Below are positions 1 to 7,440 of a stretch of DNA of 10,297 nucleotides, in pieces; position 1 is the first letter of the stretch; every line of letters begins with the position of its first letter. The stretch comes from Methanomassiliicoccaceae archaeon (GTDB taxonomy: Archaea; Thermoplasmatota; Thermoplasmata; Methanomassiliicoccales; Methanomethylophilaceae), in the NCBI GenBank assembly GCA_009786295.1, contig WQTN01000110.1, positions 1 through 10,297 of the forward strand. Reading direction: 5' to 3'. Below the pieces are notes generated by a model that saw only the letters and a list, made by a program, of their open reading frames with translations, did no database searches and was not told the origin of the DNA. The position numbers and the translations under genes are program-made.

Positions 1-1914
1 CTCGAGAAGAAGTTCAAGATCGCTCTTTCCTACGGAATGATAGACGAGGCAACGAACTGCATAGCGAAAATAGAGCACACATACTCGACCTATCCGGCCC
101 TATCGGGGATGAAGAACGAACTTAGGCCGTTGGCGTCGAAGTACACGGAGTTCATCAATACCGTGGACCTCATGTACAAGCAAAGGAAGTTCTACGCGCT
201 GAGAGGCGTTGTCGACGATGCGAAACTGGATTTCACAAAGATACTGAACAACCCTGACATCGAAAGGAAGTATGACGAAGCGGTGCAGAAGGTCGTTGAG
301 GCGGACAAGATATGCGAGCGTGCCTCCGCATCCGGGGATGCAAGCAATACCATGATGATGTACGTTACGGCCGTGGAGATGTGTCCCGACCACCCTATAG
401 CCAAGGCAAAAATGAAAGAGCACCCTCCCGATTCTCCGGCCGACGCGACCGCGCAGATAAGGGACGGAAAGGTGCTGCTGAAGTTCGCTGTCCCGGAAGA
501 GAGGGCAGGCATGACGTTCTGCATCTTCAGGGGAAAGGATTCCATTCCGGCGGTCACCGACGACACGGCCCCTCTGGCAGAGATACCGGGGAGCGTCCAT
601 CTGGACAAGACGATGGATCCTGGCGTTGATCTTTATTATTCAATATACTCAAAGAGATGGGGAATACTTTCCAGAGAGGCCGCCTCATGCGGCCCCGTGA
701 TGGTGTTCAAGGAAGTGGAGAACGTAAGCATCGAGCCGGTCGAAGGCGGTCTGAGGCTGATATACGAGAAGCCCAAAGGCTGTTCGAAGGTGCGCATCTG
801 GAGAAAAGAGGGCACATCTGCCGCAGGCACCGGGGAAGAGGTCGAGATAATGCACGGCGGAGAGACCGTCATCGACGACTACGGTCTGAAAGGAGGCGTG
901 AAGTATCACTATCTTTTTGTTGCCGAATACAAGAACAAAGGGCGCACGGAAAGATCGATGGGCAGCGCGTTCTCATACACGACCACGAAGTTCCCGGAGC
1001 CGGTAAGGGACATGGAGATCAGATGGAACAAGGCAGATGGTTCTTTCACGGCCAAGTGGAAGAGCAAGGAGAAAGTGGTCCTTTATTCGTCGCCGAGAAA
1101 GGTGAACATGTTCGGAAGGATGGTCAAACTTGACGATCTGAACGCATGGATGAAAGAGATACAGCCGCTTGAGGTATATGAGAACGGGATGAGGTTCTTC
1201 CTTCCGGACGGTGCGGTCCAGTACATTTACCCGATGATACCGGCCGGGAAGGTCGCCGTCAGAGGCAAGGACATAATGGTAGCCAACCTGAAGCCGTTCA
1301 GGGATGTGGAAAAGAGAATGAGCGGTAACGGCTGCGATGTGACGATGACATGGCCGAACGGCGCGGACTTCGCCATACTGGCGGTCAAAGAATCATCGGC
1401 GGCATCGGGACCGGACGATCTTGAGGCCGAAAGGATCACGATCACCAAGGACGCATACAGCAAGGACAAGATGGTCAGGATACCGATGGGGAACTCCAAG
1501 AAGAGGGTCGTTACGCTGTACGCGGTGTATGACGTTTCAGGCGAGAGGATGACATCGCGCGGGATGAGTTTCGACATCTATTCCGGAGCATGCAGCAAGG
1601 TCAGATACAGCATGGTGGTCGAAGGGCCGTCAAGAGCGGAGCAGAGAATAATGCTGAGCATAGATACCGACCGCGAGGTCAGCGAACTCCCTCCCATAAC
1701 GGCAGTGGCCGTCAAAGAGGGGATACCGCTGAAGATCTGGGACGGGGAATCGATATGGTCCACCAACAGGCCGATCCTCCTCAGCAACGGAAAGGCGACT
1801 GTCCTGTTCACGGCGAAGGAGAAGGTCGATATCAGCAAAGTAAGGCTGTTCTTTGTCAGGGAAGAGGACTACAACGTGTTCAGATTCATACACCCGCTCT
1901 ACAAGGAGAAGTGA
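1..1914 (+). CDS. TPR-like/FN3-like multidomain protein, 5' partial
   Basis: The frame is open from base 1 (CTC GAG AAG...), so the gene starts left of the window; the ATG at 37 is only an internal methionine. The visible part is 637 residues. Numbering from that Met, residues 1-130 are helical and charged and end in a TPR-like stretch (MMMYVTAVEMCPDHPIAKAK). From about 135 to the end are beta-rich units resembling degenerate fibronectin type III domains: about 135-225, 226-317 (clearest; VRIWRKEG, then a turn, then VKYHYLFVAEY), and more diverged ones at about 318-415, 416-515 and 516-620. I see no signal peptide or membrane segment in the visible part. The stop lies 4 nt before the GTPase start, so the two are co-transcribed. 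A scaffold or adaptor for the downstream GTPase and Hsp70 is inference; no enzymatic motif is visible. The FN3 calls rest on strand pattern only. Confidence 0.8.
   Translation, partial: LEKKFKIALSYGMIDEATNCIAKIEHTYSTYPALSGMKNELRPLASKYTEFINTVDLMYKQRKFYALRGVVDDAKLDFTKILNNPDIERKYDEAVQKVVEADKICERASASGDASNTMMMYVTAVEMCPDHPIAKAKMKEHPPDSPADATAQIRDGKVLLKFAVPEERAGMTFCIFRGKDSIPAVTDDTAPLAEIPGSVHLDKTMDPGVDLYYSIYSKRWGILSREAASCGPVMVFKEVENVSIEPVEGGLRLIYEKPKGCSKVRIWRKEGTSAAGTGEEVEIMHGGETVIDDYGLKGGVKYHYLFVAEYKNKGRTERSMGSAFSYTTTKFPEPVRDMEIRWNKADGSFTAKWKSKEKVVLYSSPRKVNMFGRMVKLDDLNAWMKEIQPLEVYENGMRFFLPDGAVQYIYPMIPAGKVAVRGKDIMVANLKPFRDVEKRMSGNGCDVTMTWPNGADFAILAVKESSAASGPDDLEAERITITKDAYSKDKMVRIPMGNSKKRVVTLYAVYDVSGERMTSRGMSFDIYSGACSKVRYSMVVEGPSRAEQRIMLSIDTDREVSELPPITAVAVKEGIPLKIWDGESIWSTNRPILLSNGKATVLFTAKEKVDISKVRLFFVREEDYNVFRFIHPLYKEK
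1903..1908 (+). promoter_or_regulatory. Shine-Dalgarno of the operon GTPase
   Basis: AAGGAG lies 10 nt before the ATG at 1919, inside the last codons of the upstream gene. It supports 1919 as the start over the in-frame ATG at 1853, which would overlap the upstream gene by 62 bp and has no comparable site. Confidence 0.6.
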
Positions 1915-1918
1915 AGAC

Positions 1919-3181
1919 ATGGCAAGAAAACCGGAGCCGCAGACCAGTACAAGTTCGATAAAATACACATGCCCCTTCTGTTTCAGCTCGATAGATCTGA
2001 AAGACATACACTATCAGTGCACGAATCCCGCCTGCACGAAGATATTCCTCAGAGAGCTGGACGAGAAGGGCGCGCGCAAATTCAGGTCCAAGAACCTTGA
2101 GGAAGAGATAGACATAGAGAACACGATCTTTCTCGGAAAGGACCCGGCCGGCCCCTCGCCCGTCACAACGAAATACCATGTGATAAGGAACTCGTCGGGG
2201 ACATGCGACGTATGCAGGAAACCTGTGTACAAAAGGCTCTGCCCCAGCTGCCACAACCCGATCCCGCAGGGGGCCGAGGAAGAAGGGAGCACAGTATTCG
2301 TGTTGCTCGGGCCCAAAGGAGTGGGCAAGAGCCATTACATAGCCGTACTGATCAACCAGCTGAGGAACTCGTTCTCGCAGGAGTTCGGGGCCACTATGAG
2401 CCCGGCCACCGACCGTACGACCCTGAGGTACAGGGACATGTACTACAAGAGGCTGTATGAGGAGGGGAGGAAGCTTGCGCCCACGCTCTCTTTTGAAGAG
2501 AGCAGGGAGTCGAGGGAACCGATGATCTACTACCTCAGGTTCTTAGAGGGGAATTCCCCGCGCGTCTATACCCTGGCCTTCCTGGACACGGCCGGAGAGG
2601 ACCTGGATTCCGCAGGAAAGATGATGGGGCTCAACCTGAACTCATTCATTTCCAGGGCATCCGGGATCGTTTTCCTGGTGGACCCGCTTCAGATACCCTA
2701 CATTAACACAAGGATACGCATGGAGAACAAGCCGCAGGTAGGAAGCAACGTGGCCAATATGCTGTCTGACATCGCCAGCATAATCAGGACCAACAATTCT
2801 ATCAAAATGAAGGATCCCATACCGATCCCGCTCGCGGTCGTGCTGACAAAGTCGGATGTCCTGATGAAGGCGCCGGAGAACGATGAGGAGGACAGCATAT
2901 TGTTCGGCCTCAACTCCTCTCTTTACATTGAAAGAGAAAAAGGAAAGTTCGACAAGACAAACTGCGAGCAGATAAGCGCCGAGATCGAGGAATACATGCG
3001 CAGGGTGGTGTCGAAAGGGTTCGTACAGATAGTCAAGGAGTTCAAGCAGCACTCTTACTTTGCGGTGTCCGCCCTCGGAAGCAACCCCACCGGGAACGTG
3101 CTTACCAGAGGGATATCGCCGATGAGGGTAGAAGACCCGTTCATATGGCTCAGCGAGAGCTTGGAGGAGAAGAAGAGATGA
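1919..3181 (+). CDS. Double zinc-ribbon P-loop GTPase (soluble)
   Basis: A 420-aa protein. Two Cys4 zinc-ribbon-like modules come first: C18/C21/C34/C39 and C96/C99/C108/C111. A GTPase-type P-loop domain follows: Walker A GPKGVGKS at 131-138, G3 DTAGE at 223-227, G4 TKSD at 310-313 and a G5-like SALG at 384-387. This motif set identifies a GTPase of the TRAFAC/Ras-like class. The layout resembles the 'double-GTPase' (DO-GTPase) families predicted from comparative genomics to act in signalling or conflict systems; I recall that assignment and could not search it. No membrane segment is seen. It starts 4 nt after the upstream gene, and its stop overlaps the next start in ATGA. Its closest visible relative is the membrane-anchored GTPase at 7441-8961, with a matching C-terminal block (VSALGSNP...EDPFIWLSE). 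The zinc ribbons may bind protein or nucleic acid; the substrate is unknown. Confidence 0.85.
   Translation: MARKPEPQTSTSSIKYTCPFCFSSIDLKDIHYQCTNPACTKIFLRELDEKGARKFRSKNLEEEIDIENTIFLGKDPAGPSPVTTKYHVIRNSSGTCDVCRKPVYKRLCPSCHNPIPQGAEEEGSTVFVLLGPKGVGKSHYIAVLINQLRNSFSQEFGATMSPATDRTTLRYRDMYYKRLYEEGRKLAPTLSFEESRESREPMIYYLRFLEGNSPRVYTLAFLDTAGEDLDSAGKMMGLNLNSFISRASGIVFLVDPLQIPYINTRIRMENKPQVGSNVANMLSDIASIIRTNNSIKMKDPIPIPLAVVLTKSDVLMKAPENDEEDSILFGLNSSLYIEREKGKFDKTNCEQISAEIEEYMRRVVSKGFVQIVKEFKQHSYFAVSALGSNPTGNVLTRGISPMRVEDPFIWLSESLEEKKR
3163..3167 (+). promoter_or_regulatory. Shine-Dalgarno of the grpE-like gene
   Basis: GGAGG lies 10 nt before the ATG at 3178. It favours that start, which forms an ATGA overlap with the upstream stop, over the in-frame ATG at 3145. 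Confidence 0.6.
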
Positions 3182-3984
3182 CAGAGAAGAAAACGTCCAG
3201 CAAGACCAGTAAGTTCAAGAACTTCCTGGTAACAGGCTCCGTTGAAGAGAAGGATAAAGAAGGGTACGTCGCAGAGAGGATGCCGCAGGGGGAACCCCCA
3301 GCAAGCATAAGGCCGCCGGAGCCTGAGTGCAGGGATTCGCCTGAGTACCAAGGACCACAGGAAAAAGAGACCACTGTAGAGGACATAATCGTAGAGGAGA
3401 CGGCCTTCGGCGGGCCGGAAACGGAGTATGAATCTACCAAGGGACCGATCCAGGCAGCGGACGCAGGCCGTCTGGAGGAAGAGATCATCGAACTCAAGGG
3501 GATGGTCGCGGGCCTGGCATCGGAACTGGAGAAATATACGACGTCAAAAGAACAGCTGAAAGAGTATTCATCGGTCGTGAGCAGAAGGGATTCGGAACTC
3601 GCGAACAGGAAGCTCATGGTAATGCTGGAACAGCTGTCCGTTATGAGGGAGGATTTCTTCAAGCTCTGCGGCGGGATTAATTCTAAACTGGGCAGTTTCT
3701 CGGCAAAGGACATACTGGGTTCATTCGAAGCGTTCGGGGTCGACATGGAGAACATCCTGGTCGACTGCGGCGTTCAGATAGGACCTAGCAAGTTCGAGAG
3801 ACTGAACACCATACACCAAAGAATCGTCGACGTCATACCAACCGACGAGGAATCTATGAACGGTATGATAGCGGAGAGAGTGTCGGACGGGTACGTGTAC
3901 CAGGGACGCGTTCTCTTAAAGGAAAGAGTAAAAATCTATAGGTTTTCTGAAAGCAAAAGAACAGAAGGAGATGAAAAAGAATGA
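3178..3984 (+). CDS. Divergent GrpE-like Hsp70 nucleotide-exchange factor
   Basis: A 268-aa protein, longer than the roughly 200 aa usual for GrpE. Residues 1-95 are charged, Pro/Glu-rich and probably disordered. Residues about 97-160 form a predicted coiled coil (heptad-like EEEIIELKGMVAGLASELEK). About 195-256 match the GrpE beta head: a GxxKFERLNTIHQRIVDV segment in place of GrpE's FDPxxHEAV, then SDGYVYQGRVLLKERVKIY in place of GrpE's GYxLxGRVLRPAxVxV. GrpE promotes ADP release from Hsp70, and the adjacent downstream gene is an Hsp70, which strongly supports the call. The similarity is weak outside the head, so an exchange-factor role is inferred. The long tail is unusual and could tether the factor to the GTPase or FN3 protein. 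It overlaps both neighbours by 4 bp (ATGA), suggesting translational coupling. The start at 3178 is chosen for its GGAGG site and the overlap. Confidence 0.75.
   Translation: MTEKKTSSKTSKFKNFLVTGSVEEKDKEGYVAERMPQGEPPASIRPPEPECRDSPEYQGPQEKETTVEDIIVEETAFGGPETEYESTKGPIQAADAGRLEEEIIELKGMVAGLASELEKYTTSKEQLKEYSSVVSRRDSELANRKLMVMLEQLSVMREDFFKLCGGINSKLGSFSAKDILGSFEAFGVDMENILVDCGVQIGPSKFERLNTIHQRIVDVIPTDEESMNGMIAERVSDGYVYQGRVLLKERVKIYRFSESKRTEGDEKE
3965..3970 (+). promoter_or_regulatory. Shine-Dalgarno of the hsp70 gene
   Basis: AAGGAG ends 10 nt before the ATG at 3981, the same spacing as at the two preceding operon genes. It lies within the end of the grpE-like gene. Confidence 0.6.
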
Positions 3985-5567
3985 GCAATGAATATGTGAT
4001 TGGAATTGACCTGGGCACGACATACTCGTGCCTGGCGTTCATAGATGACGAGGGCGACCCGATTGTTGAGAAGAACTTCGAGCAGGAGGACACAACGCCG
4101 TCGGTCATCCTTTTCAATGAGAACGGAGAGATAATAGTCGGATCGCCCGCTAAAGATATGGCAATAATGTATCCCATAGAAAGAGTGGTCACCGCCATAA
4201 AGAGGCAGATAGGCACAGACTATGAAGTGGATATTGACGGGGACAAATACACACCCATCACTCTCTCGGCGGCCATCCTCAGGAAGATGATCAACGACTT
4301 CAACGACAACCATGGAGTGGAAGTGAGCAAAGCGGTGATCACCTGCCCCGCATACTTCGGACAGAACGAAAGGGATGCCACGAAGACCGCCGGCTACGTT
4401 GCCGGCCTTGAGGGAGTGACCATAATAAACGAGCCTACCGCAGCGGCGATATCCTTCGGATTCGGCACGGGAACGGGCGGAAAGAAGAGGGTCATGGTAT
4501 ATGACCTCGGAGGCGGAACGTTCGATGTTACCATACTGGAGATCAACGGCACAGCATTCACCGCCGTCGCAACGGACGGAGAAAGGCTCCTCGGAGGCAA
4601 GGACTGGGACCAGGTGCTCACCAAGATCATCAAGCAGAAGGTGTGCGAGGAGAACGGCATCGACGAGAGCGAGCTTGACGACGACGATGATGTCAAACAG
4701 GCCCTTATTCTTGACTCAGAGACGATAAAGAAGAGGCTGTCATCCGCAGAGTCGACCAAAGGAACGCTCACTGTCGGAGGGAAGAAAGCCGTCTACACAG
4801 TAACGAGGGCAGAGTTTGAGGCCGCAACGGCGCCACTCATGCAGACGACCCTTGACATAATAGCAAGGGCGCTCGCATCAAAGGATTTCGCCATAAAGGA
4901 CATCGACGACGTCATCCTGGTAGGAGGTTCCTCCAGGATGCCTCAGGTCAAGAACGGGATAACCCAGAAGTACCCGGATGCCAATGTAAGAGTGTTCGAC
5001 CCGGACCAGTCCATCGCGAAGGGAGCAGCCTTGTTCGCAAAGGCGCACAACTGGGCCAGCGCAGAGGAGTCCGCAGCCGCCGCGGCAGCGGGTGGGACAT
5101 ACGCCCCCAAAGAAGGAGAGATAACGGTTCACAACGTCCTGAGCAAGTCATTCGGCATCAAAGCGATGTACGATGACGGAAGAGAGATGATATCCAATAT
5201 CATCTTCAGGAACGAGGTGCTCCCGATAGTCTCGACCAAGACGTACTTCCCGATAGATGACGGGCAGACATCCATCAAGGTGGAGATATACGAGAACTCC
5301 GCCTCCAACAACGAGGACGGAAAGAGGATAGACCTCATTGACGGATACAGCGTGGGAGAGTTCGAGATGGATCTTCCGGAAGGAGTGACCAGGAGCACCC
5401 CGATAACCGTCAAATTCGTCGCCACGGACGAAGGAATACTTGTTTCGCACGTCGACTGCATGTCCCAACATGCCGAATACCAGCTGCAGAACAAACTCCA
5501 GATGTCCGACTCCGAGATCAAGGATTCTCAGGGACTGATGGAGAAGGTCAGCAAAGGGAACACCTGA
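3981..5567 (+). CDS. Short, nearly lidless Hsp70-family chaperone
   Basis: A 528-aa Hsp70/DnaK relative; DnaK is usually about 610-640 aa. The ATPase domain is complete: phosphate-1 loop IGIDLGTTYSCLAF at 7-20, the NEPTAAAISFG segment at 150-160, phosphate-2 VYDLGGGTFDVTI at 173-185 and the adenosine motif VILVGGSSRMPQV at 311-323. An Ala-rich stretch (361-370) precedes the linker. The usual DVTPLSLGI is replaced by HNVLSKSFGI (384-393), followed by a substrate-binding beta domain to about 495. Only about 30 residues remain, so the helical lid is missing or vestigial and the usual acidic C-terminal tail is absent. ATP-dependent protein binding is expected, probably with weaker trapping. It follows the grpE-like gene with an ATGA overlap. 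No DnaJ is visible; one may lie upstream. The divergent linker and short lid suggest a specialised Hsp70 rather than the housekeeping dnaK. Confidence 0.93.
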   Translation: MSNEYVIGIDLGTTYSCLAFIDDEGDPIVEKNFEQEDTTPSVILFNENGEIIVGSPAKDMAIMYPIERVVTAIKRQIGTDYEVDIDGDKYTPITLSAAILRKMINDFNDNHGVEVSKAVITCPAYFGQNERDATKTAGYVAGLEGVTIINEPTAAAISFGFGTGTGGKKRVMVYDLGGGTFDVTILEINGTAFTAVATDGERLLGGKDWDQVLTKIIKQKVCEENGIDESELDDDDDVKQALILDSETIKKRLSSAESTKGTLTVGGKKAVYTVTRAEFEAATAPLMQTTLDIIARALASKDFAIKDIDDVILVGGSSRMPQVKNGITQKYPDANVRVFDPDQSIAKGAALFAKAHNWASAEESAAAAAAGGTYAPKEGEITVHNVLSKSFGIKAMYDDGREMISNIIFRNEVLPIVSTKTYFPIDDGQTSIKVEIYENSASNNEDGKRIDLIDGYSVGEFEMDLPEGVTRSTPITVKFVATDEGILVSHVDCMSQHAEYQLQNKLQMSDSEIKDSQGLMEKVSKGNT

Positions 5568-5573
5568 ACAAAC

Positions 5574-5595
5574 AAGGGGCGCAAGCCCCTTTTTT
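5574..5595 (+). terminator. Hairpin plus U-tract terminator after hsp70
   Basis: A perfect 7-bp stem AAGGGGC/GCCCCTT (574-580 with 585-591) encloses a GCAA tetraloop of GNRA type and runs into six T (5590-5595). It ends the + strand operon 6 nt after the stop codon. Read on the minus strand it may also end rluF, though its downstream T-tract there is interrupted. Confidence 0.85.
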
Positions 5596-5607
5596 CTCAA
5601 ATATATC

Positions 5608-6336
5608 TTATTTCAGGCCGAGCTGCCTGTACAGCTCTTCCCTTTCTCTTTTGGATATGTCCCTGTAACGGCCTTCTTTGAGATCTCCCAGCGTAATGTT
5701 GACCACCCTTATGCGTTTGAGGCTCTTCACATCATAGCCGAGCCGGTCGCACATCCTCCTGATCTGCCGGTTGAGCCCCTGTCTCAGGATGATCCTGAAC
5801 TCTCGGGGGCCTGTCTGCTCCACAGGGCACTTTTTGGTCAGTCTGCCGTCGTCGAGGGTCACGCCACCCGACATTTTATTCAGGAACTCCATCGTAAGGT
5901 CCTTGTTCACCCTTACGACATACTCTTTCTCGTGCTCGTTCTTTGAGCGCATGATCTTATCCGCAAGATCGCCGTTGTTCGTCATCAGAATAAGCCCCTC
6001 AGAATCCTTGTCGAGCCTTCCGATGGAGAATATCCGTTTTGGATATCCGATGAAGTCTATGATGTTGTCCACATCGTTAGGGTTGGAGGTAGAGGTTATC
6101 CCGGCCGGCTTATAGAACGCAAGGATGATGTCCTCTGTAACCCTTTTTACTTCCTTACCGTCAACGCATACTATGTTCTCCGGGAACACTTTATCGCCGA
6201 GCACCGCACTCCGTCCGTCAATGGTGACACGCCCTTCCTCGATGATCCGGTCCGACCCTCTTCTTGACGCCGCCCCTGTTTCGCTGAGGAACTTGTTGAG
6301 TCTTACTCCCTCCTGCTCTTCTTTGTCTCCGGCCAT
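5608..6336 (-). CDS. rluF: RluF-type 23S rRNA pseudouridine synthase
   Basis: A 242-aa protein of the RsuA/RluB/RluE/RluF family. An S4 RNA-binding domain occupies about 11-57 (VRLNKFLSETGAASRRGSDR). The catalytic domain has the conserved GRLDKDSEGL at 106-115, with D109 as the expected catalytic Asp, and QGLNRQIRRM at 186-195. It resembles Escherichia coli RluF, as I recall that sequence, more than RluB/E: NIIDFI...KRIF before GRLD, HEKEYVV, and TKKCPV. E. coli RluF converts U2604 (and 2605) of 23S rRNA to pseudouridine. The usual archaeal pseudouridylation systems are Cbf5 box H/ACA and Pus10, so this gene looks bacterial in origin (inference). The start at 6336 is set by the lack of a good upstream alternative and an AT-rich promoter element 25 bp away. 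No Shine-Dalgarno is seen, suggesting a leaderless mRNA. Its 3' end faces the hsp70 operon. Confidence 0.9.
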   Translation of the reverse strand: MAGDKEEQEGVRLNKFLSETGAASRRGSDRIIEEGRVTIDGRSAVLGDKVFPENIVCVDGKEVKRVTEDIILAFYKPAGITSTSNPNDVDNIIDFIGYPKRIFSIGRLDKDSEGLILMTNNGDLADKIMRSKNEHEKEYVVRVNKDLTMEFLNKMSGGVTLDDGRLTKKCPVEQTGPREFRIILRQGLNRQIRRMCDRLGYDVKSLKRIRVVNITLGDLKEGRYRDISKREREELYRQLGLK

Positions 6337-6356
6337 GTTCAGCGGTAGCAGGGCCG

Positions 6357-6366
6357 ATATTTTAAT
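6357..6366. promoter_or_regulatory. Shared TATA-like element, divergent rluF/pirin promoter
   Basis: ATATTTTAAT is centred near 6361, about 24-25 bp from both the rluF ATG (6336, -) and the pirin ATG (6385, +). That spacing fits a box A driving leaderless mRNAs in both directions. No second TATA element is visible in the 48-bp gap. Confidence 0.55.
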
Positions 6367-6384
6367 CTATTGTTCATTTATTGT

Positions 6385-7437
6385 ATGAGCGAACATCCGA
6401 TGTTTGGAAAAAAGAGATCGGGACCCGTCATAAAGACGCAATATCTGAAGCTTCACTGGGATACAGAGGATCCATTCGTATTCGCCTCTCACCACACTGA
6501 TGATTATCCGAAAGGAAATGCTCAGCAGGCACCGCCTCTGCACGAAATAGGCGGAAGGAACCTTGGGAGGGATTACAAAAAGAACTTCGGTTTCAGGATG
6601 TATCACGGGAAGGTCGTTCCCGGTTTTCCCATGCATGCGCATTGGGGATACGAGACCGTCACGATACCGGAGACAGGTTTCATCGATCATTTTGATTCTC
6701 TTGGCAACCAGGGAAGATATGGGTTTGGAGACGTTCAGTGGGTATCGGCGGGCAGTATGTACCTGCACGATGAGATGTACCCTCTTGCATACGACGACCG
6801 CCCCAATCCCAACGATATAACTCAAATAATGATCAACATGCCTCTGAGGTCCAAGGGAACCGCCCCGGATGTCAGGATAATGTGGTCAGAGAATATCCCG
6901 ATCATCAAAAGAAAGGATGAGGGGGGAAAAGAATATTCTATCAAGGTCATTGCCGGAAGCTTTGACGGCACGGATGCGCACCCTCCCAATGAGATCTCGT
7001 GGGCTGCTGATGAAAAGAATCATGTCAGGATATTGCTTATAAAAATGTCCCCCGGATCGAAAGCGGTATTGCCGACGGTCTCTCCGACGATCAACAGGAA
7101 CCTCTATTTCGTCGAAGGCGGCACCGTAAGGCTGGGTGATGAGGAATATGAGACATCGCAGAGGTTCAAGCTAGATGGGAACGCAGACGTAACTATCGTC
7201 AACGGGGACGCCGAAGGAACATATTGGCTTCTTGAAGGAGAGCCGATAGGCGAGAAGATGTCATCTTTCGGGCCGGTCATACTTGACAGTGACAAGAGCG
7301 TCAGGGAAGCCATGAACTTCATAAGAGAAAATGAGTTCGACAGCTGGCCCTGGGACCTTGTAGACAAGTTCCACCCCAAAGGGACCGGAAGGTTCATCCG
7401 TTTCTCTGATGGGAGGGAGGAAAGACCTCCGGTCTGA
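6385..7437 (+). CDS. Pirin-family cupin protein
   Basis: A 350-aa protein, longer than the roughly 230-300 aa of many pirins. The N-terminal cupin carries the pirin signature: MHAHWGYETVTIPETGFIDH (83-102), DSLGNQGRYGFGDVQWVSAG (104-123) and LHDEM (127-131). H84, H86, H128 and E130 correspond to the metal ligands of pirins. A C-terminal cupin-like half ends with the family-typical GEPIGEKMSSFGPVIL (285-300). Pirins bind iron or another metal; reported roles include quercetin dioxygenase activity and redox sensing, and the role here is unknown. The 6385 ATG is preferred to the in-frame TTG at 6370 because it sits 24 bp from the shared TATA-like element and gives a leaderless start. The stop faces the membrane GTPase stop with only 3 bp between them, so the transcripts probably overlap. 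Confidence 0.88.
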   Translation: MSEHPMFGKKRSGPVIKTQYLKLHWDTEDPFVFASHHTDDYPKGNAQQAPPLHEIGGRNLGRDYKKNFGFRMYHGKVVPGFPMHAHWGYETVTIPETGFIDHFDSLGNQGRYGFGDVQWVSAGSMYLHDEMYPLAYDDRPNPNDITQIMINMPLRSKGTAPDVRIMWSENIPIIKRKDEGGKEYSIKVIAGSFDGTDAHPPNEISWAADEKNHVRILLIKMSPGSKAVLPTVSPTINRNLYFVEGGTVRLGDEEYETSQRFKLDGNADVTIVNGDAEGTYWLLEGEPIGEKMSSFGPVILDSDKSVREAMNFIRENEFDSWPWDLVDKFHPKGTGRFIRFSDGREERPPV

Positions 7438-7440
7438 TCC

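Noticed and set aside
1853..1918. Upstream 22-codon extension of the soluble GTPase
   Set aside because: It would overlap the preceding gene by 62 bp; the ATG at 1919 has AAGGAG upstream and sits 4 nt after the preceding stop.
3150..3755. 201-codon - strand open frame, Ser-rich
   Set aside because: Antisense to the grpE-like gene; no start signals or domain, and the Ser/Phe bias mirrors Glu/Lys codons.
6370..6384. TTG start for pirin
   Set aside because: No Shine-Dalgarno, and the ATG at 6385 fits the promoter element for a leaderless start.
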